This document shows, piece after piece, positions 54,948 through 63,912 of a DNA stretch of 64,000 bases. Numbering within the stretch: the first letter of the stretch is position 1; every line of letters starts with the position of its first letter. Origin of the DNA: Clostridiaceae bacterium (GTDB lineage Bacteria; Bacillota; Clostridia; Oscillospirales; Acutalibacteraceae); contig JAEDFL010000007.1 of the NCBI GenBank assembly GCA_016292785.1, positions 1 to 64,000 of the forward strand, written 5' to 3'. The translations under genes were made by a program, and so were the position numbers. The notes under the pieces were generated by a model that was not told where the DNA came from, did not search any database, and saw only the letters and a program-made list of their open reading frames with translations.

Positions 54948-55637
54948 TCAGACAAGCTCGCCTGTCTGAACATTGACGAGATTCTGGAACAGAGCGATCT
55001 GAGACGAGGAAACAAACTTGTCCTCATGCAGACTGCCGAAAAACCATCGCTTGTAATCGCAGTTGGAGCTAAGCTCCTGCAAATAAGCATTAAGTCCGGA
55101 AACCGTCAAAGGTTCGTTATCCTTGAGCCGCAGAAAATTCTTTATCTTCTGTGCCGGCTCATGGGTGATTATGTAATCAACCTTGTACTTGTATCTTTCA
55201 AGATTTTCCGCACCCTCACGCATCTCGTCGGGAGTGGGAATTTCCGCCCTCGACCATGTGTCGTGTTCCACTCTCATATCAATGTCGGGGCTTTCGCCGC
55301 CGCCCATTGTAAAAAATTTTTCTCCCTCGATAACAAATACCTGGCCTCTCATAAGGTGGTAGATATTATCCCTTATCTTGTGAGCCTTGCCGCCTGCAAA
55401 GCTGACAACGGGATATCTCGAAATCAGGTCAAAATTTTCGTGCGTTCCGTCCACAAACAGAATCTTATACTTTTTCCTGCCGAGCTTATCGAGAATTTTT
55501 TTCTCTTTTGAATCGCCACGCCATATAAATCCGAAATCTCCGCAGACAATAAGCGTGTCGCCGTCTTTTATGTTTTTGAATTTCTTCTGTGAAAACAGGG
55601 CATAATCGCCGTGCATATCTCCGGTTGCGTAAACCAT
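54948..55637 (-). CDS. Calcineurin-like metallophosphoesterase
   Basis: 229 residues from ATG 55637 (MVYATGDMHGDY), after GGGGAG. Metal motifs are GDMHGD, LIVCGDFGFIW, GTHENF (in place of GNHE) and THEPA. Single-domain fold, related to small bacterial phosphoesterases. Substrate unknown. A 27-residue in-frame upstream extension lies across the ribosome site and is rejected. Upstream of deoC and possibly in the same transcript. Confidence 0.88.
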   Translation of the reverse strand: MVYATGDMHGDYALFSQKKFKNIKDGDTLIVCGDFGFIWRGDSKEKKILDKLGRKKYKILFVDGTHENFDLISRYPVVSFAGGKAHKIRDNIYHLMRGQVFVIEGEKFFTMGGGESPDIDMRVEHDTWSRAEIPTPDEMREGAENLERYKYKVDYIITHEPAQKIKNFLRLKDNEPLTVSGLNAYLQELSSNCDYKRWFFGSLHEDKFVSSSQIALFQNLVNVQTGELV

Positions 55638-55752
55638 GGTTTGTTCACTCCCCAAAATGTGATAAATTTTTTGATTTTCATATTTATTTTTACAGTTCAA
55701 TCTGTTATAATATTTCAAGATATATAATACTACAAGTTTGGGTGTCTTGTCT

Positions 55753-57120
55753 ATGAAAAAATTTATTATTTTTATATGTTGCGCCGCTTTAACTGTAATT
55801 TCTCTGACTGTTCCCGTTTCCGCCGCAGACTACACGGCGGATGTCAAGCTATATTCAACCGTTGATCTGCTTATCAACACCGACAGCAATGCCGTAATAA
55901 TTGATAAAAATGCGGACAAGCAGGTCGATCCGTCGGGACTGACAAAAATTATGACAGCTCTCGTCGTTTTGCAGAACGAAAAGGATCTCAGCCGCAAGGT
56001 CACCGTTTCGGGAGCTTCGCTTGAAAGCCTTTACGGAACCGGCTGTGTTATGTCGGGACTTCAGGACGGCGAGGTAATCAGCGTGCATGACCTGCTCTGC
56101 TGTATGCTTATCCCCGGAGGAAACGACGCCGCCCTTGTGCTTGCCAACGAATACGGCAAGGGCATAGACGGCTTTGTTGCCAAGATGAATGCCGCCGCCA
56201 AGAAGCTCGGCTGCACAAAAACGACATTCACCGATCCTCACGGTCTTGAGGATACAAAACAGAAATCCACGGCAAACGACCTTGCAAAAATCGCTTCTGC
56301 CGCATTGAAGTATTCCGTATTTCAGACAATAGTCGCCAGCCTGACCTATGAGCTTCCGCAGACAAACAAGAATGAAGCAAGGACGCTCGTTTCCACAAAC
56401 TATATGCTCAACTACGGCTTCCCCGATTATTACTACGATTACTGCCGGGGAATAAAGACCGGCGCAAGCGAAGCCGAAGGTCAGAGTATGATATCCTATG
56501 CAACCAAGAACGGCTATACCTACCTTGCGATCGCGCTCGGCGGCCCGTACAAGGATACTGACGAGGACGGCGACACGGAAAACCAGGCGATACTCGACAA
56601 TGTGAGAATGTTTGAATGGGCCTTTGATAATCTCAGCTATGAGATCGTCACAAAGCAGGAGCAGTTTGTCACCACGATCCCCGTCAACTACTGCTGGGAA
56701 ATGGACAACGTCCGTCTTGTTGCAAAGAGTGAAGTGCTTGCACTTGTGCCCGAGGGAAACGGATCTCAGAGCGTCAGCTTTGAGCCGATTGATATGCCCG
56801 AATCGCTGGACGCACCGTTCAAAGCCGGCGACACGGTATGTAAGGCAAAGATTATGTTTGCAGGGCGGCAGATAGGCACGGTTGAGCTTGTTGTTGCCGA
56901 GAGTGCGAATATGAGTATGCTCCTATATCTAAAGTCTGCAATAAAGCGAATGACAGCAAGCACGGTGTTCAAAATTTTAATTGCCGTTGCAGTTATATTT
57001 ATCGGCATATACGTTACAATGTATATCCGTGCAAATCGCAGACGGCGCAAAAACCGTGAGCTGAAAATGTTCAAATACAGCGAAACTCAGGACACAAAGC
57101 AGAACAAAAGAAAAAAATGA
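55753..57120 (+). CDS. Peptidase S11 (DacA-like) protein without the catalytic serine
   Basis: 455 residues: signal peptide (FIIFICCAALTVISLTVPVSA), S11 domain (about 28-270), a beta domain, a transmembrane helix near the C-terminus (FKILIAVAVIFIGIYVTMYI) and a basic tail. In D-Ala-D-Ala carboxypeptidases the first motif is PASLTK; here it reads PSGLTK, with Gly62 at the nucleophile position (Lys65 kept). The second motif S-x-N reads GGN (122-124). The third, KTG (235-237), is kept. Both serines needed for acyl transfer are therefore lost. It may bind peptidoglycan peptides as a regulator. Start ATG 55753; ribosome site weak. Confidence 0.85.
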   Translation: MKKFIIFICCAALTVISLTVPVSAADYTADVKLYSTVDLLINTDSNAVIIDKNADKQVDPSGLTKIMTALVVLQNEKDLSRKVTVSGASLESLYGTGCVMSGLQDGEVISVHDLLCCMLIPGGNDAALVLANEYGKGIDGFVAKMNAAAKKLGCTKTTFTDPHGLEDTKQKSTANDLAKIASAALKYSVFQTIVASLTYELPQTNKNEARTLVSTNYMLNYGFPDYYYDYCRGIKTGASEAEGQSMISYATKNGYTYLAIALGGPYKDTDEDGDTENQAILDNVRMFEWAFDNLSYEIVTKQEQFVTTIPVNYCWEMDNVRLVAKSEVLALVPEGNGSQSVSFEPIDMPESLDAPFKAGDTVCKAKIMFAGRQIGTVELVVAESANMSMLLYLKSAIKRMTASTVFKILIAVAVIFIGIYVTMYIRANRRRRKNRELKMFKYSETQDTKQNKRKK

Positions 57121-57147
57121 CAATATTTTATTAAAATAATTTCAGTA

Positions 57148-57177
57148 AACCTCCCTTTGAATTTTCATTGGGAGGTT
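57148..57177 (+). terminator. Terminator of the S11-like gene
   Basis: AACCTCCC pairs with GGGAGGTT, followed by CGACTTTTATT. Downstream, CGACTTT recurs three times to 57225, before the next promoter; role unknown. Confidence 0.7.
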
Positions 57178-57291
57178 CGACTTTTATTATCATTTTCCGA
57201 CTTTTTACGATTTTTTTCGACTTTCATAATTGCCGACATCACTAATTTTTACGCAGAAAGACATAAAATGTTATTTATTTTCACTTTTTTA

Positions 57292-57320
57292 TTGACAATC
57301 TGATATCATAGTATTATAAT
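57292..57320 (+). promoter_or_regulatory. Promoter of the DUF6514-like gene
   Basis: Perfect TTGACA, 17-nt spacer, perfect TATAAT. Confidence 0.85.
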
Positions 57321-57359
57321 ATAAAACGTTAATTTAAATCACATATCGCTGGTGATATT

Positions 57360-57587
57360 ATGGATGTAGAGTATTGTATTACGGAGAATACAATCTACTT
57401 TGATAATTGTAAATTTAACACCTACGGCATTTCAGCAGTTATTAAAACCTCCGCAAAAATCTCCTCCGAATTTTCCGATGTTTCGTTGGATAAAGCCTTT
57501 GTTGAGAGACTAACGAATATCTTGAATTTGTCAGAGATTGAGGAATGTCAATTTCGAGAGGTAATAATTGACGAGCTGAACCGGTAA
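57360..57587 (+). CDS. Small DUF6514-like protein
   Basis: 75 residues: YCITENTIYFDNCKFNTYGISA resembles the start of clostridial DUF6514 proteins (short, with a C/Y-x-TYGI motif), followed by a C-terminal helix pair (LDKAFVERLTNILNLSEIEECQFREVIIDELNR). Function unknown. Consensus promoter 40 bp upstream; ribosome site GGTGA is modest. Single-gene unit ending before the 57701 terminator; a palindromic ATCTG/CAGAT hairpin (57653-57666) lies between. Confidence 0.7.
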   Translation: MDVEYCITENTIYFDNCKFNTYGISAVIKTSAKISSEFSDVSLDKAFVERLTNILNLSEIEECQFREVIIDELNR

Positions 57588-57700
57588 ACAAACAAAAATA
57601 TAACACAGAGAATTTTCTTTTCTCTGCGCAGTTTTGCATACTCTGTTTTTTTATCTGCTATCAGATAAAAATGTAGAAAAAACAAATATAAAACAGAAAA

Positions 57701-57737
57701 GACGAAGATCAGATTTTTTACAATTCCGATCTTCGTC
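57701..57737. terminator. Bidirectional terminator, DUF6514-like / YjdF-like gene
   Basis: GACGAAGATC pairs with GATCTTCGTC; ATTTTTTATTTT follows on plus, TTTTCTG on minus. Confidence 0.85.
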
Positions 57738-57742
57738 ATTTT

Positions 57743-58516
57743 TTATTTTGTTACAGGTTCATTTTTTGCATCTGTTTGTCCGGTTATTTCCCTGTTGACA
57801 TCATCAACCAGCTTGCCGTGGTGATAGGGAACAAGCTTGAGGAAAATCCACGCAGCAACAGCACCGATTGAATTGAGTATAATATCGCCCATAGTATCCA
57901 TTATCGGCCATCTTTCAATGACCTTGGGATTCAGGAGCGTTGCCTCCTTAGGCGTTCCCTTGGCAAGCTCATAGCACCAATGCTGAGCGTCTCCGATTGC
58001 GCCCGTTGCAGGATTTGTCATAACCTGATCCATAGTAAATTCGATAAGCTCCCAGCAGGTTGAAACAAAAAACGAAAATCCTAAAGCACAAAGAATTGCA
58101 ACGGGAACGGACACGGTCTTTTTGTCCCGTCTTTGCATTGCGACAACCACCTCATAGCCGAGCAGAACGCAAAGTGCGCCGCTTATCAGGTGCATACCCG
58201 AATCCCACAATCTGATGTCATAGTAGAAATTCAGGAATTTTCCGCCGAACGAGCCTGCGAATATCATTATGATCGAAACGTCCTGAACGAGCGACGGCAT
58301 ATACCGTAAAAAGCTCTTTTCGGGAAAAAGCATGAATATTTCCCAAGCAAACATTGCGATAAAATTCGCACCGACCTGCAAGGGATCGGATATATCAAAG
58401 GGAACTCTGAAAAATCCGGCGATGAAAGCGTAAATCATCAACCCTCTCAGTATCCACCAATAGATAAGCTCCCATGTTTTGCACGACGATCTTATACGAC
58501 CTATGTATTCTTTCAT
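57743..58516 (-). CDS. YjdF/DUF2238-like membrane protein
   Basis: 257 residues with seven or so transmembrane segments. DIRLWDSGMHLISGALCVLLGYEVV and STCWELIEFTMDQV match the W-D-x-x-x-H-x-x-S-G and W-E-x-x-E-F patterns of the DUF2238 family; MDTMGDIILNSIGAVAAWIF completes it (D-T-x-x-D-x-x-x-N). Polar intramembrane residues suggest a transport or metal role, not established. ATG 58516 after GGTG. Downstream of the HisI-like gene. Confidence 0.72.
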   Translation of the reverse strand: MKEYIGRIRSSCKTWELIYWWILRGLMIYAFIAGFFRVPFDISDPLQVGANFIAMFAWEIFMLFPEKSFLRYMPSLVQDVSIIMIFAGSFGGKFLNFYYDIRLWDSGMHLISGALCVLLGYEVVVAMQRRDKKTVSVPVAILCALGFSFFVSTCWELIEFTMDQVMTNPATGAIGDAQHWCYELAKGTPKEATLLNPKVIERWPIMDTMGDIILNSIGAVAAWIFLKLVPYHHGKLVDDVNREITGQTDAKNEPVTK

Positions 58517-58585
58517 TTTATCACCTTTTCCTTTTTGATAAGTACGGCTTCCATAATACGACAAAACCCGTGTTTTGTCAATAAA

Positions 58586-59008
58586 TTATTCAAGCTCCTC
58601 AGAATAATCTTCTTTTGAGAAGTCGAAATCCTTATCGATCTCCACCCTGCCGAACTTTCTGCGCTTTGAATACTCTGCGGCGTTTCGCTTGTAAATCGTA
58701 TTGTTAAAGCAGGTTCTGTGGGAACCGTTGTGGTGACAGACATGGCCTTTCTGCTGAACGCAAAGCATCAGAGCATCACCGTTGCAGTCAACGTCAATGG
58801 ACATAACACGCTGTGTGTTTCCCTTTTCTGCGCCGAATTTATACACCTTGTCATTCTTCGTGGAATAATAATATGCTCTGCGTGTTTTCAGCGTATAGGC
58901 AAAAGCCTCCTTGTTCATATATGCAACCATCAGTACCCTGTTTGAGCCGTACTCCACGGTTACAACGGGCATTGTTTTTTTACTTTCCCAGAGCTTGTAA
59001 AGATCCAT
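58586..59008 (-). CDS. HisI-like phosphoribosyl-AMP cyclohydrolase family protein
   Basis: 140 residues from ATG 59008. The VLMVAYMNKEAFAYTLKTRRAYYYS opening and the metal-binding CHHNGSHRTCF are family-typical. However, the usual D-C-D-x-D metal triad reads DVDCNGD, with one Asp replaced by Asn. The S-R-S-R-x-x-L-W-x-K-G-E-x-S-G segment is STKNDKVYKFGAEKGNTQ. No other histidine genes are near. It may have a relaxed or different function. It begins 20 nt after polC. Confidence 0.78.
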   Translation of the reverse strand: MDLYKLWESKKTMPVVTVEYGSNRVLMVAYMNKEAFAYTLKTRRAYYYSTKNDKVYKFGAEKGNTQRVMSIDVDCNGDALMLCVQQKGHVCHHNGSHRTCFNNTIYKRNAAEYSKRRKFGRVEIDKDFDFSKEDYSEELE

Positions 59009-59028
59009 TTCTTCTTTCCTCCGTATTA

Positions 59029-62000
59029 TCAAAATCCAAAAAAGCTCATCTGCGTGCTCTGCGGCAGTCCTTCAAGTGCGCCGCAGGCTTCGAGCGTTTC
59101 CATAACAGATTTGCTGACTCCCGACCTCTGCTGAAGATCGTCACGGGACATATATTCTCCCTCTCCGTCGTCACGGGCTTTCATCAGCGCAACAGCCGCC
59201 GACTCTCCCGTGCCTGACATCGACATGAACGGAAGTCGAATTTTGCCGTCCTCGATTTTATATATAGTTGCGTGTGACTTATAAAGGTCGATCGGCAGAA
59301 ATTCAACGCCTCTCGCCATCATTTCATTGACAACCTGCATTGCGACAAACATATTTTCTTCCTTTGCCGTTGCATCGTGTCCCTTGGCGGTGATGGAATT
59401 CATAAGCTGTTTAACAGCCGCTCTGCCTTCCATTATAGCAACCGTGTCAAGATCCTCGCCACGGACGGTCATATATGTTGCGTAATACTCGGTCGGTTTA
59501 TATACCTTGTACCACGCAAGGCGCATTGCCGCGCTGACGTAAGCCGCCGCATGAGCCTTCGGGAACATATACTTTATTTTCATACAGGAGTCAATGTACC
59601 AGTCCGGCACATTATGCTCCTTCATCGCCTTGATATGAGCTTCCGTAAGAAGCTTCGTTGCGTTACCCTTACGCACTATCTCCATTATCTTGAACGCCAT
59701 ATCAGGCTCAAGTCCCTTGTGCATAAGATAAACCATAATATTATCTCGTGTTCCGATAACTTCTGAAATCGTGCATATGCCGTTTTTGATAAGCTCCTGA
59801 GCGTTGCCGAGCCAAACGTCGGTACCGTGCGAAAGTCCGGAAATCTGAAGCATATCCGAAAAGTTTTTCGGTTTCGCTTCCATTAACATTCCTCTGACGA
59901 ACGGCGTGCCGAGTTCGGGCAGAGAAAGCGTACCCGTTTCACAGCCGATCTCCTCGGCGGTAACTCCGAGCGGCTCGGGAGAGGTCAGAAGCTCGTAGAG
60001 CTTAGGATCACAGATATCAACGTCAAACACATTTATTCCCGTCAGATCCTCAAGATGACGGTAAAGCGTAGGCACATCGTGACCGAGGTTATCAAGCTTG
60101 AGAATGGTATCATGAAGCGAATGGAAATCGAAGTGAGTTGTTCTCAGTCCGCCCGAAACATCGTCGGCAGGATGCTGAATAGGTGTGAAGTCCTCAGCAT
60201 CGTTGCTTGCAGGCACAACGACCATTCCGCCGGGATGCTGACCTGTTGTACGCTTAACTCCCGTACAGCCCTTTGTCAGCCTGTCCTCCTCGGCACGGTT
60301 GACCGTTATTCCCTTGACCTCAAGCCACTTCTTGACAAATCCGTAAGCTGTCTTGTCCGCAATAGTGCCGATTGTACCTGCCTTAAAGGTGTGATCCTTT
60401 CCGAAAAGCTCCTCCGTATATCTGTGAGCGTAGAACTGGTACTCGCCGCTGAAGTTGAGGTCGATATCGGGCTGTTTATCACCCTTGAAACCGAGGAAGG
60501 TTTCAAACGGGATATCGTGTCCGTCACGGTGCATCGGTTTTCCGCAGACGGGACAGTTTTTCGGCGGCAAGTCATAACCCGATCCGACCGATCCGTCCAT
60601 AAAAAACTCGCTGTGCTTACATTCGGTGCATATGTAGTGCGGCGGCAGAGGATTGACCTCCGAAATACCTGCCGCATGGGCAACAAAGGACGAGCCGACA
60701 GAGCCTCTCGAACCGACATAATAGCCGTGTTCCTCGGAGTTCTGCACAAGCTTCTGTGCGATCATATAAAGGACTCCGAAGCCATTGGAAATGATAGACT
60801 TCAACTCTTTTTCAAGTCTCGCCGCAACATTTTCGGGAACGGGATCGCCGTAGTCACGCTTTGTGCGTTCCCAGCAAATTCTTGTAAGATCCTCGTCCGC
60901 ACCCTCAAGGCTCGGCGGAAATGTTCCTCTCGGGAACGGAGTCATTCCGCTTTCGCAGAGGTCTGCAATCTTGTTCGGATTGGTTATAACTATCTCCTTA
61001 GCCGTTTCCTCACCGAGGAAGGCAAATTCGGCAAGCATTTCTTCCGTCGTTCTGAAATAGAGCGGAGCCTGCTTGTCCGCATCGCTAAAGCCCATGGAAG
61101 TCATAAGAATTTCACGGAACACCGCATTTCCGGGATCAATGAAATGAACGTCGCAGGTGGCAACGACCATCTTGCCGAGCTTGTCGGCGATATGAATTAT
61201 CTGACGGTCAACATTTTCGAGATCCTCAACCGTCTTGAACCGCTCATAGCGTTCGTCCTGACTTCTGAGCATAAAAGAATTGTTGCCGTTCGGCTGAATT
61301 TCAAGATAGTCATAAAACGACGCTATTCTGAGAATATCCTCGTCGCTCTTCTGATCGACAATCGCTCTGTAAAGCTCGCCGGCTTCGCAGGCGCTTCCGA
61401 CAATAAGTCCCTCACGATATTGCATCAGCCTGTGACGGGGTATCCTCGGTCTGCGCTTGAAAAATTTCAGATTGGAATCCGTTATCAGCTTGTAGAGATT
61501 TTTAAGTCCCTGAGTATTTTTTGCAAGTATGATTATATGATATGTCTTTTCGGCACGGACTTTTTCTATGTACTCGTCGGGGATTTCGTCCTCCGCACCG
61601 AAGTTGTATTCGCCGTAAAATTCATCGTCGTCAACGAGGTAGCCCTCCATGCCGTAAATGATCTTGATTCCTGCCTTTGCGGCTGTGTTGCACGCTTCCG
61701 GGAAGGACTGGACAACTCCGTGATCGGTTATTGCAATCGCCTTGTGTCCCCATGCCGCCGCACGGCTTACAAGCTCCTTTGCGCTCGTCATACCGTCCAT
61801 TGCAGACATATTTGTATGCAGGTGAAGCTCCACCCTTTTTTCGGGGGCGTTGTCCTGCTTCTCGATTTTTTCTATCTCTGTAACCGCTCTGGCATTGATG
61901 AGATATGTGTGCATATAGGTGTCCATATTGATCGAACCTCGGACAAGAACGGTCTTGCCGTCCTTTAGGTTTTCAACAAGATCCTCGCACTTCTTCTTTT

Positions 62001-62832
62001 CACCGAACACCTTTATCGGGTAGGACGAGGTGTAGTCGGTGATATTGAAATTGATGATACTGTATCTGCCGTCCTTGGACTCCCTCGTTTCGAGTGAGAA
62101 TACGTCGCCCCAGACAACAACCTCGCCGTCCTCGGGCATACAATCCCTGATCGGCTTAGGCTTGCCCTTGACTATTGAGCCGAACAAGGGCTTTGCATTG
62201 GTTATCGAAATCGGCAGATCATCATATGTTTTTTCTTTCGGCTTTTTCTGTATCGGAGTTTTGGAAACCGCCACGGGATTTGCCATCGGTGCGGCGGTCT
62301 GAATTTTCTCGTTCTCCTTTTTCTGGAGAGCCTCAAGAGCCTTTATATCGTCCTGCGCCGTAACGTTGCTGATAAATTCAACCTTTATCAGTCTTTCAAA
62401 ACGGCGGTCAACCGTCTTTTGAATAAACTTGTCACAGCCGAGATTGACAAGCACATCTTTTCCGTTTGCCGCAAGCTCAACGGTCAGCCTGTCACCGCTG
62501 ATGCTGTACTGTGCGCCCTCCAAAATGGATTTTGACGCAGGGAAATGCTCGTATATCTCCTTGACAAAGCCTGTCATATAGTTTATATCGAAGGCTTCGG
62601 GCGGAAAATGAACGCCGAAATCAAGCCGATTCAGGCACATAACCCGAATAAGCTCCTCCCTCGCCTTTTTGATGACGGAGGAATCGACAGGCGCAGGAAA
62701 GCGGACGAGCATACTGACGCTTCGTTCAGCAAGGCTCGCCTCTATGCTTTCAACCGTTGCACAGTCAAAATATGCCGCAACGCTTTGATCTATGTACTCA
62801 CCGAAGAGGGTGAGAAAACCGATCTCCTTCAA
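59029..62832 (-). CDS. polC: PolC-type DNA polymerase III alpha subunit lacking the exonuclease domain
   Basis: 1267 residues; typical PolC is about 1430-1470. The TTG start has TAGGAG 7 nt upstream. Domains: N-terminal domains (1-230), OB fold (about 235-320), PHP (from RVELHLHTNMSAMDGM, 333), polymerase with catalytic Asp in QPDIDLNFSGEYQ (788-798), zinc site CTECKH...CPVCGK (735-763), and a C-terminal helix-hairpin-helix and tail. The DEDD exonuclease that interrupts PHP in other PolC proteins should follow IIYGMEGYLVDD (392-402). Instead about 30 residues lead straight to TYHIIILAKNTQGLKNLYKLI, and VFDxETTGLS is absent. Proofreading would need a separate subunit. Confidence 0.96.
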   Translation of the reverse strand: MKEIGFLTLFGEYIDQSVAAYFDCATVESIEASLAERSVSMLVRFPAPVDSSVIKKAREELIRVMCLNRLDFGVHFPPEAFDINYMTGFVKEIYEHFPASKSILEGAQYSISGDRLTVELAANGKDVLVNLGCDKFIQKTVDRRFERLIKVEFISNVTAQDDIKALEALQKKENEKIQTAAPMANPVAVSKTPIQKKPKEKTYDDLPISITNAKPLFGSIVKGKPKPIRDCMPEDGEVVVWGDVFSLETRESKDGRYSIINFNITDYTSSYPIKVFGEKKKCEDLVENLKDGKTVLVRGSINMDTYMHTYLINARAVTEIEKIEKQDNAPEKRVELHLHTNMSAMDGMTSAKELVSRAAAWGHKAIAITDHGVVQSFPEACNTAAKAGIKIIYGMEGYLVDDDEFYGEYNFGAEDEIPDEYIEKVRAEKTYHIIILAKNTQGLKNLYKLITDSNLKFFKRRPRIPRHRLMQYREGLIVGSACEAGELYRAIVDQKSDEDILRIASFYDYLEIQPNGNNSFMLRSQDERYERFKTVEDLENVDRQIIHIADKLGKMVVATCDVHFIDPGNAVFREILMTSMGFSDADKQAPLYFRTTEEMLAEFAFLGEETAKEIVITNPNKIADLCESGMTPFPRGTFPPSLEGADEDLTRICWERTKRDYGDPVPENVAARLEKELKSIISNGFGVLYMIAQKLVQNSEEHGYYVGSRGSVGSSFVAHAAGISEVNPLPPHYICTECKHSEFFMDGSVGSGYDLPPKNCPVCGKPMHRDGHDIPFETFLGFKGDKQPDIDLNFSGEYQFYAHRYTEELFGKDHTFKAGTIGTIADKTAYGFVKKWLEVKGITVNRAEEDRLTKGCTGVKRTTGQHPGGMVVVPASNDAEDFTPIQHPADDVSGGLRTTHFDFHSLHDTILKLDNLGHDVPTLYRHLEDLTGINVFDVDICDPKLYELLTSPEPLGVTAEEIGCETGTLSLPELGTPFVRGMLMEAKPKNFSDMLQISGLSHGTDVWLGNAQELIKNGICTISEVIGTRDNIMVYLMHKGLEPDMAFKIMEIVRKGNATKLLTEAHIKAMKEHNVPDWYIDSCMKIKYMFPKAHAAAYVSAAMRLAWYKVYKPTEYYATYMTVRGEDLDTVAIMEGRAAVKQLMNSITAKGHDATAKEENMFVAMQVVNEMMARGVEFLPIDLYKSHATIYKIEDGKIRLPFMSMSGTGESAAVALMKARDDGEGEYMSRDDLQQRSGVSKSVMETLEACGALEGLPQSTQMSFFGF

Positions 62833-62847
62833 AATTACACTCCTAAA

Positions 62848-63897
62848 TTACATCTTTTCTATTTCAGCCAGCAGTTCGCTGACAATGTCTTCTTCTTTGA
62901 TCTTTCTGATTATTTCACCTTTTTTGATAAGAACGGCACAGCCGTCGCCGCCTGCGATGCCGATATCCGCCTCCTTAGCCTCACCGGGGCCGTTCACGAC
63001 GCAGCCCATGACCGCAACCTTGAGCGGCTTGCGACAATCCTTGAGAGCGTCCTCAACCTCGCCGGCAACCTTTATCAGGTCGATTTTTGTTCTGCCGCAG
63101 GTCGGGCAGGAAACTATCTGAACCCCGTCCTTACGAAGTCCGAGAGCCTTGAGAATATCAATGCCCGCATAGACCTCCTTGACGGGATCGGCGGTCAGCG
63201 AAACCCGAATTGTGTCGCCGATGCCGTGCATGAGCAAACTGCCTATGCCTGCGCTCGATTTGATAAGTCCCATTCTCGCCGTGCCTGCCTCGGTAACTCC
63301 GAGATGAAGCGGATAAGCGCACCTTTCGGCAACGGTCTCGTATGACCTTATCATATTCTCAACATTTGATGATTTTATTGAAATAACAATGTCGTCAAAA
63401 TCGAATTTTTCAAGCAAAGAGGCGTGGTACATTGCGCTTTCCGCCATAGCTTCGGGAGTCGGTGCGCCGTACTTCGCAAGTATCTCCTTTTCGACCGAGC
63501 CTGAATTAACTCCGATACGGATAGGAACGTTCTTCTCTCTGCACGCTTCAACGACCTTTTTAACTCTGTCGTCCGAGCCTATATTGCCCGGGTTTATTCT
63601 GACCTTGTCAACACCTGCCGCAACAGCCTCTATCGCCAGCCGGTAATCAAAATGAATGTCGGCAACTATCGGAGCGGAAACCGCCTCTTTCAGCGCAGGG
63701 ATAAGCTTCACAGCTTCCATATCGGGAATTGCCGCCCTGATTATCTGACAGCCTGCCTTTTCAAGCTCGACCGCCTGCTTCACGCTTTCTTCCGTGTTAT
63801 GGGCAGGTTTGTTGAGCATCGACTGGACGGTTATCGGAGAGTTTCCGCCGATGAACAAATTGCCGACCTTTACTTTTTTTGTGTTTCTGCGTTCCAT
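62848..63897 (-). CDS. ispG: 4-hydroxy-3-methylbut-2-enyl diphosphate synthase
   Basis: 349 residues. Penultimate step of the MEP isoprenoid pathway; a 4Fe-4S enzyme. Family features NSPITVQSMLNKPAHNTEESVKQ, VADIHFDYRLAIEAV, RINPGNIG, the cluster Cys residues in VSCPTCGRTKID and VAVMGCVVNGPGEAKEADIGIAGG. Between rseP and polC, a conserved clostridial order. Starts 16 nt after the rseP stop. Confidence 0.98.
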   Translation of the reverse strand: MERRNTKKVKVGNLFIGGNSPITVQSMLNKPAHNTEESVKQAVELEKAGCQIIRAAIPDMEAVKLIPALKEAVSAPIVADIHFDYRLAIEAVAAGVDKVRINPGNIGSDDRVKKVVEACREKNVPIRIGVNSGSVEKEILAKYGAPTPEAMAESAMYHASLLEKFDFDDIVISIKSSNVENMIRSYETVAERCAYPLHLGVTEAGTARMGLIKSSAGIGSLLMHGIGDTIRVSLTADPVKEVYAGIDILKALGLRKDGVQIVSCPTCGRTKIDLIKVAGEVEDALKDCRKPLKVAVMGCVVNGPGEAKEADIGIAGGDGCAVLIKKGEIIRKIKEEDIVSELLAEIEKM

Positions 63898-63912
63898 TAT
63901 ATTACCTCGGTT

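Noticed and set aside
57178..57233. CGACTTT repeats before the DUF6514-like gene as Spo0A boxes
   Set aside because: On the other strand they read AGTCGAA, one mismatch from the core, and lie 60-110 bp from the promoter; too weak to call.
60055..61968. A 637-codon open frame on the plus strand opposite polC
   Set aside because: It is antisense to the conserved polC frame, has no ribosome site or recognisable domain, and its composition follows from the third-position bias of polC.
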